From positions 2,914,001 through 2,978,000 of the forward strand of contig NC_010334.1 in NCBI RefSeq assembly GCF_000019185.1: 64,000 nt of DNA, in the 5' to 3' direction. The notes under the pieces are model-generated. The model was given only the letters and a program-made list of their open reading frames with translations. It was not told the origin of the DNA and searched no databases. This document shows, piece after piece, positions 16,653 through 26,875 of the stretch. Position numbers and translations under genes: made by a program. The DNA comes from Shewanella halifaxensis HAW-EB4. Its GTDB lineage: Bacteria > Pseudomonadota > Gammaproteobacteria > Enterobacterales > Shewanellaceae. Numbering within the stretch: position 1 is the first letter of the stretch; each line of letters opens with the position of its first letter.

Positions 16653-18227
16653 CTAAACCTTTCTCTGTACGCTCTGTTCCCAGAACTGTCTTGATAAATT
16701 GTGGGTCTTGGTCGATAAACGCGACACCTGCTCGCCTCGCTGTGATGCATCCAGCGTTTGCTCCAAGCTCTCTAGCGACAACTCACTGATCACCTGAATA
16801 GAGTGGCTAATATCATTTGCAACCGTGGTTTGCTGAGTCATAGCGCAGGCGTTTTCATCACTCATCGAATTCATTCTTATAATGGACTCTCTGAGCGCTT
16901 CAAAAGATTCATCTACCTGCTTGGCTAAGTCAACAGATTGCTCCGCCTTACGCTGACCCGCAGCCATAGTTTTAGCCGCCCTTTCGGTGCTTTCTCTAAA
17001 CTTACTGACGATAGCTTCAATATGCGAAGTCGATTCACTGGTACGACTTGAAAGTTGACGTACTTCATCGGCCACGACAGCAAAGCCTCGTCCTGACTCG
17101 CCAGCTCTTGCGGCCTCAATAGCCGCGTTTAATGCCAACAGATTCGTCTGCTCGGCGATACCACGAATAACATCCAATACATTATTAATGTCTTGGCTAT
17201 CTTGCTCAATCGATGCGACTACTGATGCAAAGTTGCCCACCTCATCTTTAAGCTGATTGATAGACTCAATAACCCGCACCAGCAACTCATGGCCCTTTTC
17301 TGCCGAAAGATTACTGACTGACATTTCCCGTGCAGCGCTATGAATATTTTGACTCACCTCATTAAAGCTGGCACTCATCTCTTCCATTGCAGTTGCCGCT
17401 TGGCTAGTCTGCATGCTTTGGCTATCGGCACGCTGACGAGTGTTCGCTATGGTAGCGTTTAAGCTGGCGCTAAGGGATTCAATTGAGCCTGCAGAATCCG
17501 CCATCCTGCCCACTACGCCTCCGGTTTCGGTCAGTAAAAACTGTAGAGCAAAACCAATTTTGCCAATTTCATCTTGTCGACCCGTAAATACGCCCGCGGC
17601 TAAAGGATCATCAATGGTATTTCTAGCCTGAGACACTAGAGTATTAAACGGCTTTAAAATAACACTTAACCCCGCGATACCAACCACTGTGGCTAGAATG
17701 GCCGCAGCTATGGGGGAGTAACTTGATAGCCCCGCAGCGATAACTACGGTTAACATCAGCCAAACATACAGCTTAGCGCTAAAGCCCAATAAAGGTTTGC
17801 GTATAGCCTTGGGCTGCTTCCCCTTTTGAATAGCTTGATAGATGCCTTGGGCTCGATTGATTTGCTCCGGCGTGGCCTTACGGCGTACCGATTGATACTC
17901 GTGGATTTTACCGTTTTCAAAGACGGGTGCCACATAGGCATTGACCCAGTAGTGGTCGCCATTTTTACTGCGATTCTTAACAATCCCCACCCAAGGCTTA
18001 CCTGTTTTAATACGCGACCAAAGCGACTCGAAAGCCGCCTCCGGCATATCGGGGTGACGCACCAGATTGTGAGGCTGTCTATGCAACTCATCAAAACTGT
18101 AGCCACTCACATTGATGAAGCCTTCATTTGCATACTTAATATTACCGTTAAGGTCCGTCGTCGACAGTAATATGCAATTGTCAGTTAATGTTTTTTCTGT
18201 TTGCGTGACCGGTTGGTTATTTCGCAT
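16653..18227 (-). CDS. PAS-containing methyl-accepting chemotaxis protein, Aer-like
   Basis: A 524-residue signal transducer. Residues 20-115 form a PAS domain of the Aer type (TTDLNGNIKYANEGF, then GKPWVGIVKNRSKNGDHYW). Two close hydrophobic stretches at about 150-190 form a membrane hairpin without a large periplasmic domain. The rest is a cytoplasmic coiled-coil signalling domain with the hallmark tip IAEQTNLLALNAAIEAARAG at around 360-380. In Aer the PAS binds FAD and senses redox or energy state, passing the signal to CheA/CheW. The same role is likely here. No other che genes are near. Confidence 0.9.
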   Translation of the reverse strand: MRNNQPVTQTEKTLTDNCILLSTTDLNGNIKYANEGFINVSGYSFDELHRQPHNLVRHPDMPEAAFESLWSRIKTGKPWVGIVKNRSKNGDHYWVNAYVAPVFENGKIHEYQSVRRKATPEQINRAQGIYQAIQKGKQPKAIRKPLLGFSAKLYVWLMLTVVIAAGLSSYSPIAAAILATVVGIAGLSVILKPFNTLVSQARNTIDDPLAAGVFTGRQDEIGKIGFALQFLLTETGGVVGRMADSAGSIESLSASLNATIANTRQRADSQSMQTSQAATAMEEMSASFNEVSQNIHSAAREMSVSNLSAEKGHELLVRVIESINQLKDEVGNFASVVASIEQDSQDINNVLDVIRGIAEQTNLLALNAAIEAARAGESGRGFAVVADEVRQLSSRTSESTSHIEAIVSKFRESTERAAKTMAAGQRKAEQSVDLAKQVDESFEALRESIIRMNSMSDENACAMTQQTTVANDISHSIQVISELSLESLEQTLDASQRGEQVSRLSTKTHNLSRQFWEQSVQRKV

Positions 18228-18397
18228 TGTTATTAGTCTTATTGCTTAAACAAGATAGCAGCGATTCTGACAAGATCAGATAATGAAATCATTGATTGCT
18301 ATCAACAAACGACATTCTGCTCATGATAAATCATGACAAATATCACATTGTTAATAAAACGCTGTATCACGAACTTTAGCAAACACTTTACTCACAC

Positions 18398-18440
18398 ACA
18401 CGGTCATGATCCGGGGTTTAAACTCCTGTCATGACTGTGT
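18398..18440. terminator. Hairpin downstream of the M20 peptidase gene
   Basis: ACACGGTCATGA (18398-18409) faces TCATGACTGTGT (18429-18440), with one G-T pair. It begins a few bases after the peptidase stop on the minus strand. A T-run is missing, so its strength as a terminator is doubtful. Confidence 0.45.
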
Positions 18441-18444
18441 ATCG

Positions 18445-19959
18445 TTACTGGCTCGCCGCGAGTTCGATAAATGCCGCAGTGTACATCTTTAAGTTCAGCA
18501 TAAATTGTTGGTAAGTAATAAACTCATTTTCACTGTGTCCCGTGTATTCAACGCCCGGCATAGCGGGACCAAAACTCAAGGCATTGGGGAATAGTTTACT
18601 GTTGGTCGAGCCGCCGATAGCGACAGGTTGTGGGTTATCAGTATCGGTATAGTGACCAAAGATACTCAGTAAGGTCTCCAAGTGTGGAGCACCCTCCATC
18701 ACCATAGGTTTCCCCCAGTAAGTATCAATCCCCACTAACTGGACATGATTGTTAGCCTGCCAACGCGCCATTGCAAAGAGAGTTTGCTCATCCAGAAGCT
18801 CAGCCGTTTTACCTTTAGGGCGGCGAAGGTTAATGGTGATCTTAGTGCCTGCGACGCCTTGTTTGACCACCGTCGGGGCTAGGCTCATCGCGCCCATAAA
18901 CTCATCTTTATAAGCAATATCACCAAATTGTTCACCGTAGTGACCTAAACCGACCATGTCATCAATAAATTTCTGGGTTAACGATGCTGTCGATTTGGGC
19001 CAAGTGCGGATTGAAAGTAACTCTGCAAGATGAGTAACCGCATTTATACCGTCTTCAGGCGTTGAGGAGTGCGTAGACTTACCATCGGCAAAAATAGTTA
19101 AACTCTCCTGAGTTTGCTTAAAGCGATACCTCATCTGTGGTTGTAATTCGGCCTTCTTTTTAAACGCCGCGAGCAGTTCACTATTCACATTGATAAGCTT
19201 AGCAAACGCTTGCTGTGGCACTTGACTTGCAAATGAGCCACCATTAAATTCGAGCAGTTGAGGTTCACTCGTCGTTGAGTCTGATTGGATATTGGGGATG
19301 GTAAAGGCAATTTGACTCCAACCTTTTTCCGCGGTAACCACAGGATATTCGGCATCGATGGTGATATTTATGTTTGCGGGGGTATAACTTTGTAAGAAAT
19401 CTCTCAACGGCTGCCAATCTGACTCCTCGGCCATATAGACCATTAACTCTATACGCTTATTTAAGCGAATATCATTGTCTTTTATCGACTTCATTGCGTA
19501 CATGGCGGTCACTATCGGCCCCTTGTCATCCTCGGTGCCGCGACCAATAAGTTTACCCGGCTCAGATTGCGTATCCAGAATATAGGGACTCTGCAACCAG
19601 AGCTCAGGATCTGCAGGCTGCACATCCCCATGGGTAATTACGCCAAGTTTCTCCTCACTCTGTCCAAGGCCAATAAGTACAACATAACCATGATCGCTAT
19701 AGTCTAATCCTAACCTATGGCTCAATGCCTTAAGTTCAGCTTTAAAGCCTATAAATTCAGGGTTGGTGTCGGGAGTCAATCCTTCTACAGCTTGTGTATT
19801 AAAACGCACTAAGTTGGCGAGATTCTCGACCATCGGTTTAGAATAGTTATCAACCGCGTAATCGGCGACCTTTTGCGATAGAGGTGAAACCGCCAATACT
19901 GAGGGTGATAACAGCGTCGATGCCAACAAAGGGGCGATAAGGTAGGGAAGGACTCTCAT
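18445..19959 (-). CDS. Exported M20-family metallopeptidase (dipeptidase-like)
   Basis: Start chosen at the ATG at 19957-19959, which gives a 505-residue protein beginning with a clean signal peptide (about 23 residues, ending SVLA). A longer frame upstream adds 23 residues in front of that signal. The zinc-site marks of family M20 are ITHGDVQPADPELW (His and Asp), GRGTEDDKGP (Asp) and YMAEESDW (catalytic Glu and ligand Glu). ADGKSTHSSTPEDG belongs to the dimerisation lid and substrate site. It should cleave short peptides in the periplasm. The gene is divergent from the M3 peptidase next to it. Confidence 0.85.
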   Translation of the reverse strand: MRVLPYLIAPLLASTLLSPSVLAVSPLSQKVADYAVDNYSKPMVENLANLVRFNTQAVEGLTPDTNPEFIGFKAELKALSHRLGLDYSDHGYVVLIGLGQSEEKLGVITHGDVQPADPELWLQSPYILDTQSEPGKLIGRGTEDDKGPIVTAMYAMKSIKDNDIRLNKRIELMVYMAEESDWQPLRDFLQSYTPANINITIDAEYPVVTAEKGWSQIAFTIPNIQSDSTTSEPQLLEFNGGSFASQVPQQAFAKLINVNSELLAAFKKKAELQPQMRYRFKQTQESLTIFADGKSTHSSTPEDGINAVTHLAELLSIRTWPKSTASLTQKFIDDMVGLGHYGEQFGDIAYKDEFMGAMSLAPTVVKQGVAGTKITINLRRPKGKTAELLDEQTLFAMARWQANNHVQLVGIDTYWGKPMVMEGAPHLETLLSIFGHYTDTDNPQPVAIGGSTNSKLFPNALSFGPAMPGVEYTGHSENEFITYQQFMLNLKMYTAAFIELAASQ

Positions 19960-20169
19960 GGTATTCCATTTATGATTATCAATAAAACTCAGGCTAGCAT
20001 GCCATAAAACAACCCTATAAATGTACAAAAAATAGCTAGGAGTACGCTTTGTTACAAATGATGCGGCTTTTGGGTAGATTTAACATATTAAACCGTGATA
20101 TCTAAAGTGATTAACGTTAACGCACTTGCATTAACGTGAATTAACACAAGCATACTCGGGGATATAAAT

Positions 20170-22359
20170 ATGAAGGGATTAACCCTCAAACCAATCGTTT
20201 CAGCTGTCGCATTAGCATTAGCACTTAGTGCATGTAGTGCTTCCAATCCAAGCACGAATACGAGCACACAAACACTCGTCGCGCCTAATGTTGTTGCTCA
20301 GCAAATCATTGACAACAATGCCAGCAACCCATTTTTCAAGCCATATGATACCTATTTCGGAATTCCTGATTTCGCTAAAATCAAGCCAGAGCACTACCTA
20401 CCCGCTTTCAAGGCTGGGATCGCACAACATCAGGCTGAAATTCAAACCATTATTGATAATCCTGATGCGGCAACTTTCGCTAACACTATTGAAGCGATGG
20501 AGTTTTCTGGAAACTTAACCACTAAAGTGGCTAGCGTTTTTTATAATCTAACGGGTGCAGACACTAACGAGGAGCTACAAGCAATCTCAAAAGACGTGGC
20601 GCCTATGCTGTCATCTGCAAGTGATGATATCTTGCTAAATGATGCCCTATTCCAGAAAGTGAAAACGGTTTATGACCAGCGCGATACTCTCTCTTTAAAT
20701 GTTGCTCAGGCAAAACTGCTTGAAGATACCTACAAGTCATTTACTCGTGGCGGCGCCAACCTAAGTGAAGCAGATAAGACTAAACTGCGTGCGCTTAATG
20801 AACAAATTGGCAAACTGAGTCTAGAGTTTGGCGATAACCTGCTGGCCGAAACCAACGCATTTGAGCTAGTGATCGATAACAAGGCCAACTTAGCCGGTCT
20901 GCCTGACGACGTAATTAACACTGCGGCGCAAACTGCGACTAAGCGTGGCCACGACGGCAAATGGGTATTCACCACTTCACGCCCTTCTATCACGCCATTT
21001 TTAACCTATGCCGATAACCGCGAGCTGCGTGAAACCCTCTATAAAGGTTACGTTGAGCGCGGCAACAACGATAACGCCAATGATAACAAGAAGATTCTAG
21101 CCAAGATGGCAGCGCTACGTGCTGAGCGCGCCCAATTGATGGGTTATAAGACCCACGCGCATTTCGTACTCGAAGAGCGCACTGCGAAGACTCCAGAAAA
21201 TGTCTACGAATTACTTAACAAGGTGTGGCCAGCGGCGCTTGCTCAAGCTGAATCTGAAGTGGCTGACATGCAAGCACTTATCGATTCTGAAGGCGGTGAC
21301 TTCAAGCTTGCAGGATGGGACTGGTGGTACTACTCAGATAAGATCCGCGTTGCTAAATACAGCTTTAACGAGCAGCAAACTCGCCCTTACTTCTCATTAG
21401 AAAATACCCTTAAAGGTGTGTTCCATACCGCTAATCGCCTGTTTGGTATCACGGTGAAAGAGCGTACCGACCTGCCTAAGTACAACGACGAAGTGCGAAC
21501 GTGGGAAGTGTATGACAAGAATGGCGAGCTAATGGCCATATTTATGGGTGACTACTTCGTTCGCGATAGCAAGCGTGGCGGCGCTTGGATGAACTCTTAC
21601 CGTCAACAATACAACATGGATGGCACTGACTCTAAGCCAATCATCGTCAACGTACTTAACTATCCTCGTCCTGTGGGCGACGAGCCAGCACTGCTAACAT
21701 TCGATGAAGCTAGCACCCTATTCCATGAATTTGGTCATGCACTGCACGGCATGCTTTCTGATGTTGAGTATCGCTCTCAAGCAGGCACATCTGTGCCACG
21801 TGACTATGTTGAGTTCCCATCTCAGGTGATGGAAAACTGGATGACTCAACCTGAGGTATTAGCGCAATTTGCCAAGCACTACAAAACCGGTGAAGTGATC
21901 CCACAAGAGCTAGTGAAGAAAATTCAAGCCGCAAGCAAGTTCAACCAAGGCTTTGCAACGGTTGAGTATATGGCGGCGACTAAGCTTGATTTAGATTGGC
22001 ACACGGTGACCGACTTTATGCCAAAAGATGCGGCTAAGTTTGAAGCTGAGTCACTCAACAAGATGGGGCTTATCTCAGAGATCGCCCCGCGCTATCGGAG
22101 TACTTACTTCTCGCATATCTTCTCTGGCGGATACTCGGCAGGTTACTACAGCTATATCTGGTCTGATATTTTAGGGGCTGATGCGTTTGAAGCCTTTAAA
22201 GAGAATGGCATTTTCGATAAAGCCACTGCCGATGCCTTTAGAGACAACATCCTCTCTCAAGGTGGCAGCGAAGATCCTATGCAGCTATACAAACAGTTCC
22301 GTGGTAAAGAAGCGGGTATTGACCCACTACTACGCAGCCGAGGTTTATTGACTAAGTAA
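20170..22359 (+). CDS. M3-family metallopeptidase lipoprotein (Dcp/oligopeptidase-like)
   Basis: A 729-residue zinc peptidase related to peptidyl-dipeptidase Dcp and oligopeptidase A. The zinc motif is FHEFGHALHG, with His519, Glu520 and His523, and a downstream Glu in DYVEFPSQVMENW. The N-terminus is a lipoprotein signal with lipobox LSAC (mature Cys22), so this copy is exported and membrane-anchored, unlike the cytoplasmic E. coli enzymes. It would trim oligopeptides in the cell envelope. Three ATTAAC motifs spaced across 20109-20155 precede the gene and may be regulatory. Confidence 0.9.
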   Translation: MKGLTLKPIVSAVALALALSACSASNPSTNTSTQTLVAPNVVAQQIIDNNASNPFFKPYDTYFGIPDFAKIKPEHYLPAFKAGIAQHQAEIQTIIDNPDAATFANTIEAMEFSGNLTTKVASVFYNLTGADTNEELQAISKDVAPMLSSASDDILLNDALFQKVKTVYDQRDTLSLNVAQAKLLEDTYKSFTRGGANLSEADKTKLRALNEQIGKLSLEFGDNLLAETNAFELVIDNKANLAGLPDDVINTAAQTATKRGHDGKWVFTTSRPSITPFLTYADNRELRETLYKGYVERGNNDNANDNKKILAKMAALRAERAQLMGYKTHAHFVLEERTAKTPENVYELLNKVWPAALAQAESEVADMQALIDSEGGDFKLAGWDWWYYSDKIRVAKYSFNEQQTRPYFSLENTLKGVFHTANRLFGITVKERTDLPKYNDEVRTWEVYDKNGELMAIFMGDYFVRDSKRGGAWMNSYRQQYNMDGTDSKPIIVNVLNYPRPVGDEPALLTFDEASTLFHEFGHALHGMLSDVEYRSQAGTSVPRDYVEFPSQVMENWMTQPEVLAQFAKHYKTGEVIPQELVKKIQAASKFNQGFATVEYMAATKLDLDWHTVTDFMPKDAAKFEAESLNKMGLISEIAPRYRSTYFSHIFSGGYSAGYYSYIWSDILGADAFEAFKENGIFDKATADAFRDNILSQGGSEDPMQLYKQFRGKEAGIDPLLRSRGLLTK

Positions 22360-22400
22360 AATCGAACTAACCATTTGAAACTTTGTTAAAATGAAAACTC

Positions 22401-22433
22401 AAAAGGCGCCTATTAGTTAGTAGGCGCCTTTTT
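22401..22433 (+). terminator. Intrinsic terminator of the M3 peptidase gene
   Basis: Stem AAAAGGCGCCTA (22401-22412) with TAGGCGCCTTTTT (22421-22433), loop TTAGTTAG, followed by T-rich sequence. It also precedes the stop of the convergent 22449 gene and may serve both. Confidence 0.9.
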
Positions 22434-22448
22434 ATCATTTGAGTTTAG

Positions 22449-22670
22449 CTAAGTTGCTGGAATAAATAACTGGTATAACCAGCGCGCACCATAAAACCCT
22501 GCGGGGATCCCTGCAATAACGCCAAGGGTTAACACAAGTAACTTTAGCCTTTTCTTATTTAGCTCCGATAAAAGAGCCATAATATCGGCATCATGCATCG
22601 GTTCTTGGGACTCAACCTTATTAGGCTCCATGTCTATTTGACTCCTTGTCTTATCCATCACACCCATCAT
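22449..22670 (-). CDS. Small single-pass membrane protein, unknown
   Basis: A 73-residue protein with an acidic, Met-rich N-terminal half, a short helix (DADIMALLSELNKKRLK) and one C-terminal membrane segment (about residues 43-66). No family is recognised. The start could be the first ATG or the ATG four codons later (MDKTRSQ), and neither has a strong ribosome binding site. Confidence 0.55.
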   Translation of the reverse strand: MMGVMDKTRSQIDMEPNKVESQEPMHDADIMALLSELNKKRLKLLVLTLGVIAGIPAGFYGARWLYQLFIPAT

Positions 22671-22795
22671 TCACTACGCATAACGCATAACGCATAAGTG
22701 TAAACCAGATTAAGTTAAACGCTGGTATACATTTTGGTGTAAGAATGTTTTAAAACGACTAACTCTGCCTAACCGTGCCAATATAAGCTAACTTG

Positions 22796-23182
22796 CTAGC
22801 CTTGATTAATCACGATCAGTTTCTCAACAAAAGATTTCACGGCTTCTTTAGAGTCGAAGCTAAAGGCTAGACCATAATGGATACCGTTAACGCTCTTTTG
22901 GATACGCTTAGGAAATCGCGTCATCTCTGAGTAGTGGCAGTATTGTGCTTTGGCATTCACACCTTCAATTGCGGCGAGATCTGCTTTAAACACCTCATAA
23001 GCAGGACGGATCACCAATTGTGCTTGCTTGCCATCGAGATACAGATAAAACGGCTCCTTAAGCTTAGGAAGCATATATTCTGTCACTTTCTTGATTGAAA
23101 AATTCGTTCTGCATTCAAGTTCGCTTAGTAGCGATACAATCTCATTATGCTCAATAGCCAAAATTATGCCTGTTAACCTCAA
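22796..23182 (-). CDS. Conserved-looking hypothetical cytoplasmic protein
   Basis: A 128-codon frame with a mixed alpha/beta composition, no signal and no membrane segment. It includes KLKEPFYLYLDGKQAQLVI and a C-terminal SVNGIHYGLAFSFDSKEAV stretch. The first start is a TTG at 23182. A TTG at codon 8, after AACAGG, fits better with translation and would begin at IEHNEIVSLL. I do not recognise the family. Confidence 0.6.
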   Translation of the reverse strand: MRLTGIILAIEHNEIVSLLSELECRTNFSIKKVTEYMLPKLKEPFYLYLDGKQAQLVIRPAYEVFKADLAAIEGVNAKAQYCHYSEMTRFPKRIQKSVNGIHYGLAFSFDSKEAVKSFVEKLIVINQG

Positions 23183-23372
23183 AATTGGACTTAGATATTA
23201 ACGTCTTTTACCTGCAACGCCTAAAACTAAATCTTATGGTTAAGTTTGATATACTGTGACCTTGTACTGCAGTCACAATCTTGTCGAGGCTGACCTGATT
23301 TACCCTGCAAGTTGAATTCAGTCGGTAGACAAGGTAAAACCAATACTCTGACCCTAAATCAAAGAAGCTATC

Positions 23373-23984
23373 GTGAACCAAGTTCCCTACTCTCAATCTT
23401 GCGAAAATAATAAATCAGCCATTTTGGCCGTGCTAATCCACAGCTTTAGCGATGTCAGCCAGGTGCTAGAGATTGGCAGCGGCACGGGGCAACATGCGGT
23501 TTATTTTGCCAAGCAGTTACCTCAACTTATCTGGCAAACCAGTGATCAATTGGCCTATCACAATGGTATCAACGCTTGGCTCGCCAAGCAGCCCAGTGAT
23601 AATTTACGGGCACCTATCGAGCTAGATGTCACTCAGCCTTGGCCTGTAAACAAACTTGAGAATGACACCCTAGAAGGTATTTTTACCGCCAATACCTTAC
23701 ATATTATGTCTAAATCTATGGTCGAGGATTTTTTTAGAGGATTAGGAAAACACTTGGCAATAAAGGGCCAGTTTTGTGTTTATGGCCCGTTTAACTACGG
23801 TGGTGAATATACCAGCGCCAGTAATCGTCAGTTTGATAAATGGCTTTTTGAGCAGAACCCGCAAAGTGCGATCCGCGATATAGAGTGGATAACCGCACTA
23901 GCAGCGGCCCAAGGCTTGACGCTGGTCACAGACCACCCGATGCCTGCCAATAACCGCCTGCTGCATTTTGAGAAACGTGACTAA
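23373..23984 (+). CDS. DUF938-family SAM-dependent methyltransferase
   Basis: A 203-residue cytoplasmic protein with the SAM-binding loop VLEIGSGTGQH (residues 31-41), an acidic residue after the second strand and a TANTLHIMS motif typical of the DUF938 methyltransferases. The ending NNRLLHFEKRD is also typical. It starts at GTG with AAAGAAGC upstream. Its substrate is not known for the family. The end overlaps the convergent yjjG stop by four bases. Confidence 0.85.
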   Translation: MNQVPYSQSCENNKSAILAVLIHSFSDVSQVLEIGSGTGQHAVYFAKQLPQLIWQTSDQLAYHNGINAWLAKQPSDNLRAPIELDVTQPWPVNKLENDTLEGIFTANTLHIMSKSMVEDFFRGLGKHLAIKGQFCVYGPFNYGGEYTSASNRQFDKWLFEQNPQSAIRDIEWITALAAAQGLTLVTDHPMPANNRLLHFEKRD

Positions 23985-24667
23985 GCCATCATCTTATCGG
24001 ACAACAGCAGACGTAGCTCACATAGGGAACCTACCTGATAATGTGGCTCTATATCATGGGGTTTCTCAGCGCCGTGACTATTGAGCCAACAGGTATGAAT
24101 TCCGGCATTTAGCCCGCCAAGAATATCTGAGTGTGGGTTATCACCCACCATGAGTATCGACTCTTTTTTGGGGTGGCCCATCATCGCAAACGCATGATTA
24201 AAAATACCAACATCGGGCTTTGCCACGCCGACCTCTTCGGAGATCACCAACGGCGAGAAACGATTAGCTAGGCCCACTTTTTCTAAGCGAACGTTCTGTA
24301 ATTCGGTAAAGCCGTTGGTAATAATGCCCATATTGACTCGGCCAGTAAGGCTATCTATCAACTCCTGAGCGCCGGGTAACAACTGACAAATTTCTGCCAT
24401 GGCGGTGAGAAAATCGCTATTGAGTCTCTGGGTTGAAACTGTAAGTTTCTCCGCCCAAGATTCAAAACGGATATTTTGCAGCTCTTTTGCAGTCAACTTG
24501 CCATCTTGATAATCAACCCAAAGTGGTTGATTAACCGTTTGATAGTGCTGGAAGTCTTGACGGGTAAAATCCACATCAAAACGAGAGAACATCAACTGTA
24601 ATCCTTGAAAAGCGTCGAAGTGAAACAAGGTCTCATCAGCGTCAAAAAGTACCCATTTGTACTGCAT
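23981..24667 (-). CDS. yjjG: HAD-family pyrimidine nucleotidase YjjG
   Basis: A 228-residue HAD hydrolase closely resembling E. coli YjjG. Motif I is DADET (Asp9, Asp11), motif II is in GIITNGFTELQ, then EEVGVAKPD (motif III Lys) and VGDNPHSDI (motif IV). Like YjjG it has PLWVDYQ and RFESWAE in the cap. YjjG dephosphorylates dUMP, dTMP and non-canonical nucleotides, which limits their incorporation into DNA. An AGGA site precedes the ATG. Confidence 0.9.
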   Translation of the reverse strand: MQYKWVLFDADETLFHFDAFQGLQLMFSRFDVDFTRQDFQHYQTVNQPLWVDYQDGKLTAKELQNIRFESWAEKLTVSTQRLNSDFLTAMAEICQLLPGAQELIDSLTGRVNMGIITNGFTELQNVRLEKVGLANRFSPLVISEEVGVAKPDVGIFNHAFAMMGHPKKESILMVGDNPHSDILGGLNAGIHTCWLNSHGAEKPHDIEPHYQVGSLCELRLLLSDKMMA

Positions 24668-24810
24668 ATCAATCCTAATTAAATAAAGACAGCCATTGCT
24701 GCTAAATAAAGTGCGGCAAGGTTATCTCAGTTTGGATATTTTTGTCTAAGTGCTTAGCGAAAATTCTATAAAAAAACGGCTTAATGTCGATGGGTTAGGC
24801 CTAAAGACAA

Positions 24811-24843
24811 CCCCCCTCTATTAGCATAAGTAATAGAGGGGGG
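24811..24843. terminator. Strong hairpin downstream of the acyl-CoA dehydrogenase gene
   Basis: A perfect 13-bp stem, CCCCCCTCTATTA (24811-24823) with TAATAGAGGGGGG (24831-24843), loop GCATAAG. It lies 23 bases past the leftward dehydrogenase stop and can end that transcript, although a T-run is weak on that side. Confidence 0.75.
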
Positions 24844-24865
24844 CATTTGCAAAGTGCAGCCATCC

Positions 24866-26656
24866 TTAGAATGCACTATCCTCAAATGCGACAATTTCAG
24901 CGCTTGCCGCCTGTATTTGTTTGCGTAAGCTTCGAGTCTGCACAGCCCAATAGCCCATATAAAATTCAGCTGTTTTCAACTTGTCCTGATAAAACGCCTT
25001 CTCTTCTGCGCCTTCAGCCAATTGATGCAGGGCTTTTTCGGCGATTCGAGTCCACATCCACCCCAGCGCCGTAATCCCTAAGATCTGCATATATGCCATG
25101 GAGGCTGCACCGATAATATCGGGGTTTTTAGCCGCATTTTCCGCAATGTAACCCGTGGCCTTTTCAAGATCGCCCGCCGCATCCATTAAGCCTGCGATAT
25201 AGGGCTTCATTGCATCATTACCCATATTACGTTGAATAAGCAGTTTAACTTGTTCGGACCATAGCTGCAGAGTCTGCGCTTTATCAGACAGTATTTTTCG
25301 CCCGACAAGATCTAACGCCTGTACACCATTGGTGCCTTCATAGATCATCGCAATACGACTATCACGTACAAATTGCTCCATCCCCCATTCATGAATATAA
25401 CCATGCCCGCCAAATACTTGCTGAGCATCGACACAAGCCTTAAACCCTTGGTCAGTCACAAAGCCTTTCACGATGGGCGTAAACAGTGCGGCAAGCTTTG
25501 ACGCAGCTTTGGCCTGTTCAGGAGAACTGTGTCTTTCGGCTTCATCGAGCCAGAGCGCCTGTTGCCCCATTAGTGCACGAGTGCCTTCATTAAAGGCTTT
25601 TTGTGACAATAACATTCGGCGCACATCACCATGTACCAGAATGGAGTCAGCCGCTTGCGCTGCTTGCTTAACGCCGCTCAATGCACGGCCTTGAATACGA
25701 TCTTTGGCATACGCTAAGGCATTTTGATAGGCGATTTCAGACACGCCTAATCCTTGAACTCCCACTCCCAGTCTAGCTTGATTCATCATGGTGAACATGG
25801 CGCGAAGACCCTGATGCGGCTCGCCCACCAGCTCGCCGATGGCGCCATCAAAGTTCATCACACAGGTCGAGTTACCGTGGATCCCCATTTTATGCTCAAG
25901 GCTTGCTGCATAAAGACTGTTGAGTTCACCTAAACTACCGTCATCGTTAATCAGTACCTTAGGCACGACAAACAGCGAGATCCCTTTTACGCCCTCTGGC
26001 GCGTCCGGTAACCTTGCTAACACTAAATGCACAATATTGTCGGTTAAGTCATGATCGCCAGAGGAGATAAAGATCTTCTCCCCAGTAATGGCGAACGAGC
26101 CCTCGCTTGCTGGTACGGCTTTAGTGCGTAACAATGCCAAGTCGGTACCCGCATGGGACTCAGTTAAATTCATGGTGCCAGTCCACTCACCACTGACTAA
26201 CTTTTCTAAATACTTGGCTTTTAACTCATCACTACCGTGGGCATGAATGGCAGCGTAAGCACCATGAGTGAGTCCGGGATACATGGCAAATGCCATGTTG
26301 GTTGAAGTTTTCATTTCGGTGGCAAAAACACCGACCACTTCGGGCAACCCTTGGCCGCCAAACTCAGGATCACAGGTTAATGTCGCCCAGCCGTTATCGA
26401 CATATTGTTGGTAGGCTTCAATAAAACCTTTAGGGGTTACGACCTTACCATCTTGCAAACGGCATCCCTCAATATCACCACTGCCATTTAATGGCAGCAT
26501 AATATCGGTGGTGAAGTCTGCAACGCCTTGCAGTACGGTATCAATCAGCTCTGGATCAAACTCATCGAACCCTGTTAAGTGATCTTGCTGATAAATATTA
26601 AGCAGTTCGCCTAAAATAAACTGGTAATCACGTATTGGCGCTTGGTAAATAGGCAT
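24866..26656 (-). CDS. Acyl-CoA dehydrogenase with C-terminal extension
   Basis: A 596-residue flavoprotein oxidising acyl-CoA in beta-oxidation. The N-terminal domain starts MPIYQAPIRDYQFIL, the FAD site shows MNLTESHAGTDLALLRTKA and GEKIFISSGDHDL, and the catalytic base is Glu440 in IYEGTNGVQ. A C-terminal extension of about 130 residues ending in EDSAF is typical of the longer acyl-CoA dehydrogenases (the FadE5/DmdC-like group). It stands alone, with an AAGGGA ribosome site. The chain-length preference is not evident. Confidence 0.9.
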   Translation of the reverse strand: MPIYQAPIRDYQFILGELLNIYQQDHLTGFDEFDPELIDTVLQGVADFTTDIMLPLNGSGDIEGCRLQDGKVVTPKGFIEAYQQYVDNGWATLTCDPEFGGQGLPEVVGVFATEMKTSTNMAFAMYPGLTHGAYAAIHAHGSDELKAKYLEKLVSGEWTGTMNLTESHAGTDLALLRTKAVPASEGSFAITGEKIFISSGDHDLTDNIVHLVLARLPDAPEGVKGISLFVVPKVLINDDGSLGELNSLYAASLEHKMGIHGNSTCVMNFDGAIGELVGEPHQGLRAMFTMMNQARLGVGVQGLGVSEIAYQNALAYAKDRIQGRALSGVKQAAQAADSILVHGDVRRMLLSQKAFNEGTRALMGQQALWLDEAERHSSPEQAKAASKLAALFTPIVKGFVTDQGFKACVDAQQVFGGHGYIHEWGMEQFVRDSRIAMIYEGTNGVQALDLVGRKILSDKAQTLQLWSEQVKLLIQRNMGNDAMKPYIAGLMDAAGDLEKATGYIAENAAKNPDIIGAASMAYMQILGITALGWMWTRIAEKALHQLAEGAEEKAFYQDKLKTAEFYMGYWAVQTRSLRKQIQAASAEIVAFEDSAF

Positions 26657-26875
26657 AGTGTCATCCCTTTCATTTCTTATTAGTCGTTATTAGTAATGGT
26701 CAGTGCTCTGACCACCATAACCAAGTTTGAGTAAAAACTCAGCAACATTTTCACTTTGTTTGTACAACAGAACAGCATTACCGTAAATACAGTCAAAACA
26801 AGGCTTATCTCTATATTGAAAAACGGGTAAGCTAATTAAATTATCCGCGCTAACGCTATGAAAGGACTACTCCCA